Made by a program: the position numbers and the translations under genes. A stretch of DNA of 64,000 bases from Sporomusa sphaeroides DSM 2875. Lineage in GTDB: Bacteria; Bacillota; Negativicutes; Sporomusales; Sporomusaceae. Positions 62,776-64,000 of the stretch are shown here, piece by piece. Numbering within the stretch: position 1 is the first letter of the stretch; every line of letters starts with the position of its first letter. The notes beneath the pieces were generated by a model. The model worked only from the letters and a program-made list of their open reading frames with translations. It searched no databases and was not told the DNA's origin. Location: contig NZ_CP146991.1 of the NCBI RefSeq assembly GCF_001941975.2, forward strand, positions 993,501-1,057,500, in the 5' to 3' direction.

Positions 62776-64000
62776 ATGACGAAGCAGCAGCGCCTGCGTA
62801 CCTTACCTAAGATGGATGACCTGTTGCAGGTCATTGAAAACCAAGCCGGCGACCTGCCGCGCAGCCTGATTAAGTCGGTCATCCAGGACGAACTGGCCTG
62901 CTATCGCCAGCGCCTGCTGACCGGAGCTGCCGACCGCTGCGACCAGGAGGAACTGCTTGCCGGAATCCGGTTGGAACTGGGGCGCCAGTCACAGCCCCAC
63001 CTGCGGGGTGTCATCAATGCCACCGGTGTCATTCTCCACACCAATCTGGGCCGGGCCAGGCTGTCGGACGAATGCCAAGCCATGCTGGTCGGTGTAGGCT
63101 GCAAGTATTCCAATCTGGAATACGATCTGGCTGACGGCAGCCGGGGCTCACGGTATCAGCATGTGGAAGACTTGCTCATTCGCCTGACAGGTGCCGAAGC
63201 CGCCCTGGTTGTGAATAACAACGCGGCAGCCGTGTATCTTGTGCTGGACTCCATTACCAAAGGCCGTGAGGTGGTAGTCTCGCGGGGGGAGTTAGTAGAA
63301 ATCGGCGGTTCCTTTCGTGTCCCCAACATTATGGCCGCAAGCGGCTGCAAGCTGGTGGAGGTGGGGACCACCAACAAAACGCACCCTGCCGACTATGAGG
63401 CTGCCATTTCCGAACAAACCGGCGCTTTGCTTAAGGTACACACCAGCAATTACAAGATTATCGGCTTTACCGCCGAGGTGGAAATGCGGGAATTGGCGCA
63501 AATCGCCCGGAAGCATCAACTGCCGTCCATCTATGATTTGGGCAGTGGTCTGATGGTGGATTTGACTTCATATGGAATACCCGGCGAGACAACGGTGGCA
63601 CAGTGTGTCAGCCAAGGGGCGGATTTGGTCTGCTTCAGCGGCGACAAGCTGCTGGGTGGTCCGCAGGCAGGCATTATTGTCGGCAAGTCAGCCTACATTA
63701 CTGCCATGAAGAAAAACCATCTGCTGCGGGCCTTGCGCATTGACAAGCTGACACTTACAGCGCTGGAGGCTACCTTGCGCCAGTATCTCGACCCGGCCAA
63801 AGCCGTGCAGTCCATCCCGACCTTGCGGATGATTGCCGAACCGGCGGCCGCTGTCCGGGAAAAGGCGGAGCGGCTGGCAGATTTACTTGCCAGAACCGGC
63901 TGCAACTGCAGCGTAGTGAAAAGCGCAGCCTGTGTGGGAGGCGGTTCCCTGCCGGCAGTGGAACTGGAATCGTATGCGGTCGCCATTCATCTGGAAGAGT
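62776..64000 (+). CDS. selA: L-seryl-tRNA(Sec) selenium transferase, truncated by window end
   Basis: The frame is open from ATG 62776 (GGGAGG upstream) to the last base, giving 408 codons of a usual ~460-470. N-terminal domain RTLPKMDDLL, then GVINATGVILHTNLGRA, NNNAAAVYLVL, and the PLP lysine in FSGDKLLGGPQAG. SelA converts Ser-tRNA(Sec) to Sec-tRNA(Sec) with selenophosphate. selD is not in the window. Confidence 0.93.
   Translation, partial: MTKQQRLRTLPKMDDLLQVIENQAGDLPRSLIKSVIQDELACYRQRLLTGAADRCDQEELLAGIRLELGRQSQPHLRGVINATGVILHTNLGRARLSDECQAMLVGVGCKYSNLEYDLADGSRGSRYQHVEDLLIRLTGAEAALVVNNNAAAVYLVLDSITKGREVVVSRGELVEIGGSFRVPNIMAASGCKLVEVGTTNKTHPADYEAAISEQTGALLKVHTSNYKIIGFTAEVEMRELAQIARKHQLPSIYDLGSGLMVDLTSYGIPGETTVAQCVSQGADLVCFSGDKLLGGPQAGIIVGKSAYITAMKKNHLLRALRIDKLTLTALEATLRQYLDPAKAVQSIPTLRMIAEPAAAVREKAERLADLLARTGCNCSVVKSAACVGGGSLPAVELESYAVAIHLEE

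Overview
The window looks like chromosome of an anaerobic, betaine-fermenting acetogen of the Sporomusa type (Negativicutes). This is inferred from gene content: a betaine/glycine reductase locus with selenocysteine machinery, many corrinoid methyltransferase modules, a MetF-MetV-type methylene-THF reductase, BCCT carriers and sigma-54 control. No rRNA, CRISPR array, transposase or prophage gene was seen. One tRNA gene is present, the selenocysteine tRNA.

Layout. 1-5.3 kb: the end of a molybdopterin oxidoreductase, a phosphonate-type ABC transporter, and a double-cubane-cluster reductase with its ATP-dependent activase. 5.5-17.2 kb: three NitT/TauT-type ABC transporters wrapped around a UroD/MtaA-like methyltransferase, a corrinoid protein and a QueG-like Fe-S protein. 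17.3-24.2 kb: a PatB-type C-S lyase, a minus-strand pair (PP-loop-like protein plus an ApgM-like phosphatase-superfamily protein), a PHP/DUF5714 pair, and a divergent UroD-like/corrinoid pair. 24.2-28.3 kb: a compact operon with a ModA-like binding protein, NapH-like ferredoxin, NifB-like radical SAM protein, YedE and YedF. It is headed by a short reading frame with an in-frame UGA and a SECIS-like hairpin, a candidate small selenoprotein. 28.6-40.8 kb: MetF-MetV, a BCCT carrier, two sigma-54 activators, a DUF1638 gene, and an MtrH-MttB-corrinoid-MtgA methyl-transfer cluster. 41.3-64 kb: the reductase superlocus grdX-grdI-grdH(Sec)-corrinoid-mttB-mttB, a HyuA-like ATPase, carriers, selC, grdA, BCCT, selB, trxB, trxA, a second grdA, grdC, grdD and selA (cut by the window end).

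How it fits together. BCCT carriers import betaine. MttB-type proteins would pass methyl groups to corrinoid proteins, and MtrH/MtgA-type proteins would pass them on to tetrahydrofolate. MetF-MetV links methyl-THF to the Wood-Ljungdahl pathway. In parallel the Grd system reductively splits betaine, using TrxB/TrxA electrons and releasing acetyl phosphate through GrdC/GrdD. Both selenoprotein families (GrdA twice, GrdH once) are read through UGA using selC, SelB and SelA encoded in the same locus. Five -24/-12 promoters and two local enhancer-binding proteins suggest the catabolic part is one sigma-54 regulon.

A second layer of control is suggested by an 83-bp sequence found upstream of two ABC operons and the candidate selenoprotein operon, with a shorter copy before the C-S lyase gene. 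These targets share a sulfur/selenium flavour. This element and the UGA-containing small gene are the most novel-looking signals here. All functions are read from sequence and recalled family motifs; no database search was run.
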